Both the position numbers and the translations under genes were made by a program. From Acidobacteriaceae bacterium (GTDB taxonomy: Bacteria > Acidobacteriota > Terriglobia > Terriglobales > SbA1): a stretch of 13,197 nt of DNA. The notes under the pieces were generated by a model. The model made no database searches. It had not been told where the DNA came from and was given only the letters and a program-made list of their open reading frames with translations. The DNA lies in assembly GCA_019237515.1 (NCBI GenBank), contig JAFAGX010000136.1:1-13197 (forward strand). Reading direction: 5' to 3'. Shown here one piece after another: positions 6,938-13,106 of this stretch. The stretch's first letter is position 1. The number at the start of each line of letters is the position of its first letter.

Positions 6938-7663
6938 ATGAGCACTGCTGCGGCGAACACGCCTACCCCCGAACGTCCCTACGCCCATCTGGTCACTCGT
7001 ACCATAGAAGCTTGCCGCGTAGCCAAAGAAGCCGCAGCCACGGCTGCAGAAGGTATCGCGATCGGCTCATCTGTACTGCTCGGCAGCCTGCGTGACAAAG
7101 AAAAAGAACTCGACACGCTAGATCAGGAAATTGATGACGGAGTAACCGTAGCCATCACGCGTGTGAGCGATTCTGAAGCGCGTGAGCTTCTTGCATGCAT
7201 GAAGTTCATGATCGGCTTAGAGCGCATCGGGGATTTATTACTGAGTTTTGGCAGCAGTGCGCAAGCCGCAAACGGCCTACTGGATCCTCAGGATACCCGG
7301 GAATTGACACGCATGGCGACTGTTCTGGAGAAAATGCTTGACGATGTGGGCAAAGCATTTTCTGGCCGCGATGTGAAGAAAGCCGTCGAGGTTTTGCGGG
7401 CCGATGCGGAAATGGACCGTCTGCGCAATCTTATTTTCCTTCGACACATTGAAAATCCCGAGGGTTTGGAGCGCAGCGCAAGCCTGCAGGTGATTTTCAT
7501 GACGCAATCGCTGGAACGTGCCGGCGATCACGCCAAGAACTTAGCGGAAGAGGTTTGTCATTTCGTCAGCGGACACACGATTCGCCACGTGATGATGGGC
7601 TATGACAAGCCTTTGGAGCAGATGTTTCTCGAGTGGCTCCGACACCGCGAAGAAACCCAGTAA
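6938..7663 (+). CDS. phoU: phosphate signalling regulator PhoU
   Basis: The gene encodes 241 residues from ATG 6938; the frame stays open to a GTG at 6863 but that adds 25 residues without family character. PhoU proteins are about 215-240 residues long and made of two three-helix bundles that bind metal clusters; they link the Pst transporter to PhoR and hold the kinase off when phosphate is plentiful. The duplicated family signature is clear: MIGLERIGDLLLSFG in the first half (Glu95-Arg96...Asp99) and MTQSLERAGDHAKNLAEEV in the second (Glu193-Arg194...Asp197-His198). Acidic helix LDTLDQEIDDGV (58-69) matches the metal-binding helix. The first repeat has LLLSF where many family members have HAxNI, so one bundle is slightly divergent. 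It follows phoR by 110 bases, enough for its own promoter; a purine run (GGGAAAAGA) precedes the ATG. It converges with the CGNR gene, 9 bases away. Confidence 0.87.
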   Translation: MSTAAANTPTPERPYAHLVTRTIEACRVAKEAAATAAEGIAIGSSVLLGSLRDKEKELDTLDQEIDDGVTVAITRVSDSEARELLACMKFMIGLERIGDLLLSFGSSAQAANGLLDPQDTRELTRMATVLEKMLDDVGKAFSGRDVKKAVEVLRADAEMDRLRNLIFLRHIENPEGLERSASLQVIFMTQSLERAGDHAKNLAEEVCHFVSGHTIRHVMMGYDKPLEQMFLEWLRHREETQ

Positions 7664-7672
7664 GAACCGAAA

Positions 7673-8293
7673 TTAACCCGCCTTTTGCTTCTGATAGTAT
7701 CGTCGCGCCTTGTCACGGTTGCCGCACGTCTTCATGTCACACCAGCGTCGCCGATGATTCTTGGTCTTATCGAGGAATAACCAATCGCAGGTTGCAGAAG
7801 CACACCGGCGAACGTTGCCTACGTCCTCAGAAGTGAGCAGTTCCGCGGCGGCCCGGGCAATGGGCCAGAGCATCGAATCCAGGTGGCTTTCCGGCGAGAC
7901 CCAGTCCCAAGTGAAATGCCTATTGGTTGAGACAACCTGGGCGTGCTCTGCTGCGACTTGCGCAGCTCTGTTCACCGTGCCCAAAGCTGTGCTCGGAATG
8001 CCTCTTCGTTGCGCAACCGCGGAGAAGAGATCGTAAATCGCATCCCTCAATTGAACCGCGCGGCGGACCACTAGCTGGGCATTGCCCGGAGACTCAGTCG
8101 CCAGGCTGCTAAGCTTCTCTGCAGTTTTCCTGCTCACAGCTGACGACTCCTCACCCCAGCGCACAAGTCGCGCATAGTCGGTCAAAAGCTCAGTTGCGCG
8201 CGCGCTGCCGCGATGATCGATCGTATTAGCGAAATCCAGACAGAGGTTTCCCCCGGTAAATTCGAACGGTGATTTTTGACTGAACGGTGACAT
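7673..8293 (-). CDS. ABATE/CGNR zinc-finger protein, putative transcription regulator
   Basis: The gene encodes 206 residues. The N-terminal ABATE-type domain opens with FEFTGGNLCLDFANTIDHR (10-28), the family hallmark, and runs as a helical region to about 150. The C-terminal zinc finger has Cys164/Cys169 and Cys185/Cys190 in RRCASATCDWLFLD and RRRWCDMKTCGNRDKARRYY, containing the diagnostic CGNR. The very basic segment between and after the cysteines (KNHRRRW, RDKARRYYQKQK) would suit nucleic-acid binding. The family is described as a putative stress-related transcription regulator; ligands are generally unknown. The ATG at 8293 lies about 18 bases downstream of the expected transcription start of a good minus-strand promoter. 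It is divergent from an exporter, sharing its control region, which is the classical layout of a regulator and the transporter it controls. It might repress both directions. Confidence 0.88.
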   Translation of the reverse strand: MSPFSQKSPFEFTGGNLCLDFANTIDHRGSARATELLTDYARLVRWGEESSAVSRKTAEKLSSLATESPGNAQLVVRRAVQLRDAIYDLFSAVAQRRGIPSTALGTVNRAAQVAAEHAQVVSTNRHFTWDWVSPESHLDSMLWPIARAAAELLTSEDVGNVRRCASATCDWLFLDKTKNHRRRWCDMKTCGNRDKARRYYQKQKAG

Positions 8294-8317
8294 ATCAATC
8301 TCAGACTACCTTATCAT

Positions 8318-8347
8318 TTTATATAACCATGAAAACCAACTTGACAA
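8318..8347 (-). promoter_or_regulatory. sigma-70 promoter of the CGNR gene
   Basis: Read on the minus strand, TTGTCA (8342-8347, five of six -35 bases) is followed after 18 bases by TATAAA (8318-8323) or after 16 bases by TATATA (8320-8325). The predicted start is near 8311. The -35 overlaps the -35 of the opposite promoter by five bases, so the two promoters probably compete for polymerase. Confidence 0.6.
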
Positions 8348-8350
8348 GTT
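8338..8350. promoter_or_regulatory. candidate operator, 13-base palindrome over both -35 boxes
   Basis: AACTTG-A-CAAGTT is a perfect inverted repeat of six-base arms around A8344. It contains the plus-strand TTGACA and the minus-strand TTGTCA, so a protein bound here would block both promoters. The symmetry may be partly forced by two back-to-back -35 boxes, but the outer AAC/GTT bases are not required by them. Confidence 0.5.
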
Positions 8351-8369
8351 AGATAGATCGATCTACGAT
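8341..8369 (+). promoter_or_regulatory. sigma-70 promoter of the EamA exporter gene
   Basis: TTGACA (8341-8346, perfect -35), a 17-base spacer and TACGAT (8364-8369, four of six -10 bases) predict a start near 8376 and a 5' leader of about 34 bases with a strong ribosome binding site. It is the best consensus promoter in the window. Confidence 0.65.
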
Positions 8370-8374
8370 CTAAC
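8348..8374. promoter_or_regulatory. candidate operator, inverted repeat over the exporter promoter core
   Basis: GTTAGAT (8348-8354) and ATCTAAC (8368-8374) are exact inverted arms separated by 13 bases; nested between them is the perfect 12-base palindrome TAGATCGATCTA (8354-8365). The element covers the spacer and the -10 box of the exporter promoter, the position of a typical repressor site. The centre of the outer pair (8361) and of the inner palindrome (8359.5) differ slightly, so they may be two overlapping sites. Confidence 0.5.
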
Positions 8375-8397
8375 CATGTAACCGCCTTTAGATGGTC

Positions 8398-8403
8398 AGG
8401 AGA
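8398..8403 (+). promoter_or_regulatory. ribosome binding site deciding the exporter start
   Basis: AGGAGA ends six bases before the ATG at 8410. It lies inside the longer frame that begins at ATG 8392, which has no such site, so translation should begin at 8410. Confidence 0.75.
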
Positions 8404-8409
8404 ACCTCT

Positions 8410-9453
8410 ATGCTGGTCGATCAACCCAGGCAAATCATGGCCCTGATAGGCAATGGACAAGTGCTCAATATCGGTAACGCGAGCCAAGCCCGTGCTGGTC
8501 GGTCTGCATTTCCGTCCCGCACGCAGATCATGTTGGGGTTCGCGGCGATTTATCTGATTTGGGGTTCCACTTATCTCGGGATTCGCTACGCCGTCGAAAC
8601 CATTCCTCCATTTCTGATGATGGGTATTCGCCACCTCACGGCGGGACTTGTTGTGTTTGCTTATGCTCGGATGAGAGGTGCGGCCGCTCCCCAGCTCAGG
8701 CACTGGGTTTGGGCACTCGGGGCTGGGATACTGCTGTTCCTGGGCGGGCACGGAATCTTGGCTTGGGCGGAGCAGAAGGTGCCCTCGGGACTGGCAGCTC
8801 TGCTCTGCGCTACCCTCCCTCTGTGGACCGTCTTGCTGGCGCGAGTGGACGGAACGGAAGGAAGACTCGGACTGAAGGCTTGGGCAGGCATTCTTCTAGG
8901 ATTCGGTGGTGTTGCGTTGCTGATTGGTCCAGACGCTTTGGGGCAGCGACTGGATTTGTTAGCGGCTGCGGGCGTGTTATCGAGCGCCCTGCTCTGGGCG
9001 GTCGGGACGGGCTACACGCGTCGCGTCGAACTACCGTCCTCAAAAATCCTGTCGGCAGCGATGCAGATGATCTGCGGGGGAGCGCTGCTTCTGCTGGTCA
9101 GTTTTTCATCCGGCGAAGCCGGCCGAGTTCATATTCACGCACTCACTTTGCTGTCTTTACTTTCGCTGGCATATCTGACCATTTTCGGCTCCATAGTGGC
9201 ATTCACGGTTTATACCTGGCTAGTGCCGGTGAGTTCTCCCTCGATGCTCTCGACTTATGCCTACGTCAATCCAGTCATTGCGGTGCTGCTCGGATGGGCG
9301 GTGGCCCATGAAGCGTTGGGACTACGTACGATCGTGGCGACTCTGGTGATTGTAGCCGGCGTGATTCTGGTCGGCACGCGGCGGAAGCATGCATCAGGCG
9401 CTCATAAAACTGAGCCGGTTCAGTTTCGCAGAACAGAATTCGCCGCCGATTGA
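8410..9453 (+). CDS. EamA/DMT-family transporter, YedA-like
   Basis: The gene encodes 347 residues with a roughly 35-residue cytoplasmic N-terminus, then about ten membrane segments in two EamA repeats (about 40-165 and 180-320). The first repeat opens with IYLIWGSTYLGIRYAVETIPP and contains GHGILAWAEQKVPSGLAALL; the second ends with FGSIVAFTVYTWLV, SMLSTYAYVNPVIAVLLGW and AHEALG. These blocks follow E. coli YedA closely. The drug/metabolite transporter superfamily mostly exports small metabolites, amino acids or toxic compounds by proton exchange; the substrate cannot be deduced. A strong ribosome binding site fixes the start at 8410 in preference to 8392. The C-terminus is a charged tail (GTRRKHASGAHKTE). 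The shared promoter region with the CGNR gene suggests inducible expression under that regulator. Confidence 0.87.
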   Translation: MLVDQPRQIMALIGNGQVLNIGNASQARAGRSAFPSRTQIMLGFAAIYLIWGSTYLGIRYAVETIPPFLMMGIRHLTAGLVVFAYARMRGAAAPQLRHWVWALGAGILLFLGGHGILAWAEQKVPSGLAALLCATLPLWTVLLARVDGTEGRLGLKAWAGILLGFGGVALLIGPDALGQRLDLLAAAGVLSSALLWAVGTGYTRRVELPSSKILSAAMQMICGGALLLLVSFSSGEAGRVHIHALTLLSLLSLAYLTIFGSIVAFTVYTWLVPVSSPSMLSTYAYVNPVIAVLLGWAVAHEALGLRTIVATLVIVAGVILVGTRRKHASGAHKTEPVQFRRTEFAAD

Positions 9454-9508
9454 ACCTCATCTGACGCAGCGTTTAATTCGGCACGCCCGGCTGCTATGCT
9501 GCTACGGC

Positions 9509-10759
9509 ATGCACTCGGTCCCGTCGGAAGTTTTTTCGGATGCGCAGCAGTTGGCTGCGTACATCATCTTCATCGCCAGCTATCTCGTCTTCGCAATTGG
9601 CAAGTTCCCCGGATTAAAGATTGATCGCCCGGGAGCCGCAATTATCGGCGCGGTCGCAATGATCGCGTGCGGTGTAGTTCACGCCCGCGACGCGCTGCAG
9701 TTCATCGACTTCCCTACCCTGGTGTTGCTGTTCTCCATGATGCTGATTGTGGGCAATCTGCATCTGGTCGGTTTTTTCGAGTGGAATGCGGCGTTCGTAT
9801 TGGAGCGACTGCATCCCGCGCAACTCCTTCCCGCCGTGATTTTTACGGCTGGATTTTTGTCAGCCTTTTTTGTTAACGATATCGTTTGCCTGGTAATGGT
9901 GCCGTTCGTGCTGAGCATTGCTGAACAAATGCAACTGAAGCCGATGCCATATCTGTTGGCGGTCGCCACGGCGTCCAATATCGGCAGCGTTGCAACGATT
10001 ACCGGCAATCCTCAGAACATGCTAATTGGATCGTTTTCCGGTATTCACTATCGCCAGTTCCTGTTTGAGCTGGGGCCTGTGGCTTTTGTCGGTCTGTTTC
10101 TGGATTGGGCGGTCCTCCACTGGGTTTATGTTCGCAAATCCCCAACGCTGCTCCGCAAAGAAGAGAAGATTGCGCTTCCTCCTTTGGATCTCTCCCATTT
10201 GACGAAACCGGCAATTGTCGTGACTGCGGTGGTCATTGGCTTTTTTGCCGGCGTTCCACCGGCGATGATGGCCGCGCTTGGTGCCGCAGCGATGCTGATC
10301 ACCAGAACAATTGAGCCACGAAAACTTTATGAAGAGGTGGATTGGGGATTACTCGTGTTCTTCATTGGCCTGTTTCTGATCGTCGGCGGAGCTGAAAACG
10401 CCGGGATTGTCGGCAAACTGCTAGAAATCGCTGAACATTTGAATCTGCAACACATGGTGTCATTCGTGGTGACAGTCACGATCCTGAGCAACATTGTCAG
10501 CAATGTGCCCGCAGTGATGCTTCTGAAATCCCTGATTCCCGGATTTGCGAATGCGCATACTGCCTGGCTTGCGCTGGCGATGGCTTCCACGCTCGCCGGC
10601 AATCTGACCATTACCGGCAGCGTAGCGAATATTATTGTCGTCGAAACGGCGAAGCCGGCAATTGAAATTGGATTCTGGGACTATTTCCGGGTAGGCTTAC
10701 CCATTACCATTGCAACTTTGGTCTTCGGCTCGGTTTGGCTGGCATTTGTTCACTACTAA
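9509..10759 (+). CDS. SLC13/ArsB-type anion permease
   Basis: The gene encodes 416 residues and about 11-12 membrane segments. The frame is open back to 9389, inside the exporter gene, but I chose ATG 9509 because the family fold begins only with LAAYIIFIASYLVFAIGKFP and the upstream 40 residues are non-membrane and shadow another gene. The two-fold repeated architecture of the ion-transporter superfamily is visible: IDFPTLVLLFSMMLIVGNL (66-84), FFVNDIVCLVMVPFVL (120-135) and SNIGSVATITGNPQNMLIG (156-174) in the first half; VDWGLLVFFIGLFLIVGG (277-294), LSNIVSNVPAVMLL (326-339) and LAGNLTITGSVANIIVVE (362-379) in the second. The paired NPQN/SVAN hairpin loops are the expected substrate and sodium/proton sites. 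Substrates in the family include dicarboxylates, sulfate and arsenite; which applies here is unknown. No ars genes are nearby. It lies 55 bases after the exporter and 46 before the formamidase. Confidence 0.82.
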   Translation: MHSVPSEVFSDAQQLAAYIIFIASYLVFAIGKFPGLKIDRPGAAIIGAVAMIACGVVHARDALQFIDFPTLVLLFSMMLIVGNLHLVGFFEWNAAFVLERLHPAQLLPAVIFTAGFLSAFFVNDIVCLVMVPFVLSIAEQMQLKPMPYLLAVATASNIGSVATITGNPQNMLIGSFSGIHYRQFLFELGPVAFVGLFLDWAVLHWVYVRKSPTLLRKEEKIALPPLDLSHLTKPAIVVTAVVIGFFAGVPPAMMAALGAAAMLITRTIEPRKLYEEVDWGLLVFFIGLFLIVGGAENAGIVGKLLEIAEHLNLQHMVSFVVTVTILSNIVSNVPAVMLLKSLIPGFANAHTAWLALAMASTLAGNLTITGSVANIIVVETAKPAIEIGFWDYFRVGLPITIATLVFGSVWLAFVHY

Positions 10760-10794
10760 TTTGAGAACGATGCTTCAGAAGATTGTGGTACTGC

Positions 10795-10801
10795 AAAGGA
10801 G
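10795..10801 (+). promoter_or_regulatory. ribosome binding site of the formamidase gene
   Basis: AAAGGAG ends four bases before ATG 10806. It decides the start against upstream in-frame codons at 10710 and 10770, which would begin within or right after the permease gene. Confidence 0.75.
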
Positions 10802-10805
10802 CACA

Positions 10806-11810
10806 ATGCGGATTGCGAGTTGGCTTCTTCTCATTCTTGTGACAACCAGTGTGCCGGATTACGCGCAGAATGTGGTGAAGTATCAAGCCACTATTAACAA
10901 TGTGAAATATGTTTATGCGTCCGCCCCACCCGTGGCACGGCTGAAACCCGGGGAAATTCTCGATACCAATACACTCGACTGCTTTGGCAACGCCATCCAG
11001 AAGCCAGGCGACACCCTCAGCATGAGTAAAGGGGATAACCCGCTAACCGGGCCTTTTTACATTGAAGGCGCAGAACCAGGTGATACTCTGGCCGTAAAGA
11101 TTCTTGCTCTGGATGTAGACAGTAACCAGGGCTTAGGCGCGTTTGCCGCAGGTTTCGGCGCGATCGTTCCTACCAACTACACGCCTATGCTCGCGCCGGC
11201 TCCGGCAGAGAAAATCTGGTTTTATTCCATCGATCACGCTTCCAATACCGCAACATTTCAGGCGCTCGATTCCAACTTCACCACGAAAATTCCGCTCCAT
11301 CCGTTTTTTGGGTGCATCGGAGTCGCACCCTCCAGTGGTGAAGCCCGCAGTTCGGTGGTCCCTGCGGAATTTGGCGGCAATATGGATTCTCCCGAGGCTA
11401 GCGTCGGCAACACCGTTTACTTCCCTGTCAATGTTCCAGGAGCATTGCTGTATATGGGCGATGGACACGCCGCGATGGGAGATGGCGAGGTTGCAGGCAC
11501 GGCCATTGAAGTTCCGCTCCACGCCAAAGTGCAGGTAAATGTCATCAAGGGCCAGAAGATCAGTTGGCCGCGATTCGAAAATGAAAATGCAATCATGACT
11601 GTGGGTGCTTACCGGCCTCTCGATGATTGTGTGCGCATCGCCTTCACTGAACTCGTTTCATGGATTCACCGCGATTATGGTCTATCGGAAACGGACGCTT
11701 ACGAGCTTCTGTCGGAAGTGGCGAAAATACATTTGAATGAGATGGTTGACCCCAATTACGTGGTCGTCGCTTCCATCGAGAAGAAGTTTCTGCCAGCGAA
11801 GAAACAGTAG
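10806..11810 (+). CDS. exported acetamidase/formamidase (FmdA/AmdA family)
   Basis: The gene encodes 334 residues. A signal peptide is clear: MRIASWLLLILVTTSVPDYA, likely cut after Ala20, so the enzyme acts in the periplasm or outside. The family hydrolyses formamide or acetamide, and possibly related short amides, to ammonia and the acid. Conserved blocks in order are NPLTGPFYIEGAEPGDTL (78-95), HPFFGCIGVAP (165-175), FGGNMDSPEASVGNTVYFPV (189-208), GALLYMGDGHAAMGDGEVAG (212-231, the strongest family signature) and a C-terminal helix with LLSEVAKIHLNEMVDPNYVV. The many acidic and His residues in GDGHAAMGDGE suggest metal binding, as known for the family. AAMGDGE has Met where cytosolic members usually have Gln. 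A secreted form is less common than cytosolic FmdA. It has a strong ribosome binding site and is probably cotranscribed with the permease upstream. Confidence 0.87.
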   Translation: MRIASWLLLILVTTSVPDYAQNVVKYQATINNVKYVYASAPPVARLKPGEILDTNTLDCFGNAIQKPGDTLSMSKGDNPLTGPFYIEGAEPGDTLAVKILALDVDSNQGLGAFAAGFGAIVPTNYTPMLAPAPAEKIWFYSIDHASNTATFQALDSNFTTKIPLHPFFGCIGVAPSSGEARSSVVPAEFGGNMDSPEASVGNTVYFPVNVPGALLYMGDGHAAMGDGEVAGTAIEVPLHAKVQVNVIKGQKISWPRFENENAIMTVGAYRPLDDCVRIAFTELVSWIHRDYGLSETDAYELLSEVAKIHLNEMVDPNYVVVASIEKKFLPAKKQ

Positions 11811-11927
11811 TTCTTCTGTAGACACCTGAAACTCGATTTCCTCGGAACTTTTGGTCTAGGACCTTTGGTCGCTAGGTTTCTTGCCCTTACAACGAACCTC
11901 CGCGATAACATTTTCTTGGACCTCGCC
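11811..11927. other. 117-base gap between the formamidase and GAF-protein genes
   Basis: The sequence contains the short inverted repeat GGTC-TAG-GACC (11853-11863) and a near-repeat of its first half, GGTCGCTAGG, at 11868-11877. The four-base stem without a T-run is too weak to call a terminator. The frame of the next gene stays open back to a TTG at 11865, so part of the gap could be coding. No ribosome binding site or clear promoter was recognised. Confidence 0.4.
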
Positions 11928-13106
11928 ATGGATTCACACTCCGGTTCCGCAGCAGCCGCGTCCCGTGCCCCCGACCCTAAGTTGCTGGGAACAACTCGAA
12001 CGGGTATCAGCCTTGATGGGATACGCGCAACCATTTCTCAAAGAAGTCGGCCGTCAGCGGTTGAGATGGCAAACCGTGATCTCTATGCCACGCTTCAATT
12101 GCTGGCAAATAGAATCCAGTACCTTACCCGGGCCTCCGCTGCGACCATTGCGCTGCGGGAAGGAGCTGAACTGCTGTGCGAGGCAAGCGCAGGACCGATG
12201 GCCACGGAGCTTGGCGCGTCCATCAGAACAGATCCCAGCCTCATAAATCAGAGCATCATTGCCGAACAAATCTTCTGTTGCAACAATACGCGGGACGCAG
12301 TAAGTGGCGAGGGCAAGCGTTACCGGGATCTCGGGATCAAGTCGATCATGGTTATGCCGCTCTTCCGGGCCTCCAAAGTGCTGGGTGTCCTGGAACTGCT
12401 GGCGGACGGAACCAATGCTTTCAATGATTCTCATGGGGACCTTTTGGAGCACTTTGCTGAGCTGGTTCTTACGGCCTTGGCGCAAGCCGAGGCAGCCAAG
12501 CGTGTGGCGATCGGGAATTCATCGGAAGAAAAATTCGAGATTCCCGCGCTAGCTCCTGAGCCGGAGAAGCCAACTCCCATTTCGTCCGCCGCCCCTCTAT
12601 TTCCCGCAGCCGCAAGCACAGTCATTGGACCTGCCTCTGAGAAACTAATCGAAAGTCCACCCGAGAGCATCTCCAGGCAGGAGGAAGCGCCGGCGGCCTC
12701 CGTTGAACCATCAATTCCCATTACCTCTGCAGAAGCTCCGTCTGCGCCAACGAGCGCAGTCTTGGCGCTTGCACCCGAAGCAAAAGTCGAATCTCTGACG
12801 GAAAGCATCTCCAGCCAAAAGCAAAATCCGGTTACATCCCAGGAGTGTCCTGAGCCCGCTTCGGCAGCAGCGAGCGTCAAAGTCCAATTCTGCGAGGTGT
12901 GTGGTTTTCCTGTGTCAGAGGGCAGGAAGCTTTGCCTCGACTGCGAAGAAGGCCGAACTGGCGCAGACGCCGGCGCGGCGCCCGGCTTCCTTTCTCAGCT
13001 AGAACGGGAGGGCAAGCAGGGCTGGTTGGAGGATCATTTTTACACGATCGGAACCGTGCTCATGGCTGCGCTCACGGTTTTGGCTCTCGTGCTGAAGTTC
13101 CGCTAA
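11928..13106 (+). CDS. GAF domain - linker - zinc ribbon - C-terminal membrane anchor protein
   Basis: The gene encodes 392 residues from ATG 11928; a TTG at 11865 and an ATG at 12066 are alternatives. A GAF domain occupies about 48-190, with DLYATLQLLANRIQYLT, then IKSIMVMPLFRASKVLGVLEL and FNDSHGDLLEHFAELVLTALAQAEA, the usual strand-strand-helix ending. Such domains bind small ligands or act as dimerisation modules. A linker of about 120 residues rich in Ala, Pro, Ser and Glu follows. Next is a four-cysteine zinc ribbon: Cys322/Cys325 (FCEVCGFPV) and Cys336/Cys339 (LCLDCEEG). The last 20 residues, YTIGTVLMAALTVLALVLKFR, form one membrane helix ending almost at the C-terminus, so the protein should be tail-anchored with GAF and ribbon in the cytoplasm. 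No catalytic output domain exists. I do not recognise a named family; a membrane-tethered sensor or adaptor is an inference. The N-terminal ~45 residues are uncertain. Confidence 0.75.
   Translation: MDSHSGSAAAASRAPDPKLLGTTRTGISLDGIRATISQRSRPSAVEMANRDLYATLQLLANRIQYLTRASAATIALREGAELLCEASAGPMATELGASIRTDPSLINQSIIAEQIFCCNNTRDAVSGEGKRYRDLGIKSIMVMPLFRASKVLGVLELLADGTNAFNDSHGDLLEHFAELVLTALAQAEAAKRVAIGNSSEEKFEIPALAPEPEKPTPISSAAPLFPAAASTVIGPASEKLIESPPESISRQEEAPAASVEPSIPITSAEAPSAPTSAVLALAPEAKVESLTESISSQKQNPVTSQECPEPASAAASVKVQFCEVCGFPVSEGRKLCLDCEEGRTGADAGAAPGFLSQLEREGKQGWLEDHFYTIGTVLMAALTVLALVLKFR
12636..12824 (+). repeat. imperfect duplicated segment in the linker of the GAF protein
   Basis: SEKLIESPPESISRQEE (12636-12686) and EAKVESLTESISSQKQ (12777-12824) share an ES..ESIS.Q core. 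The DNA 14-mers at 12663-12676 and 12801-12814 (GARAGCATCTCCAG) differ by one base and lie 138 bases (46 codons) apart, consistent with an old in-frame duplication that lengthened the linker. Confidence 0.45.

Noticed and set aside
8559..9311. 250-residue plus-strand open frame within the exporter gene
   Set aside because: It is out of frame with a well-conserved EamA protein, and its Gly/Arg/Ser-rich translation lacks membrane segments or domains.
9389..9508. 40-residue N-terminal extension of the permease overlapping the exporter gene
   Set aside because: The extension has no membrane or family character and no ribosome binding site; the family fold starts just after ATG 9509.
10710..10805. 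32-residue N-terminal extension of the formamidase
   Set aside because: It lies in the permease coding region; the ATG at 10806 has a strong ribosome binding site and starts a clean signal peptide.
12431..12880. 149-residue minus-strand open frame opposite the GAF-protein linker
   Set aside because: Its Ala/Ser/Gly-rich sequence simply mirrors the Ala/Pro/Ser-rich linker on the other strand; no start signals.
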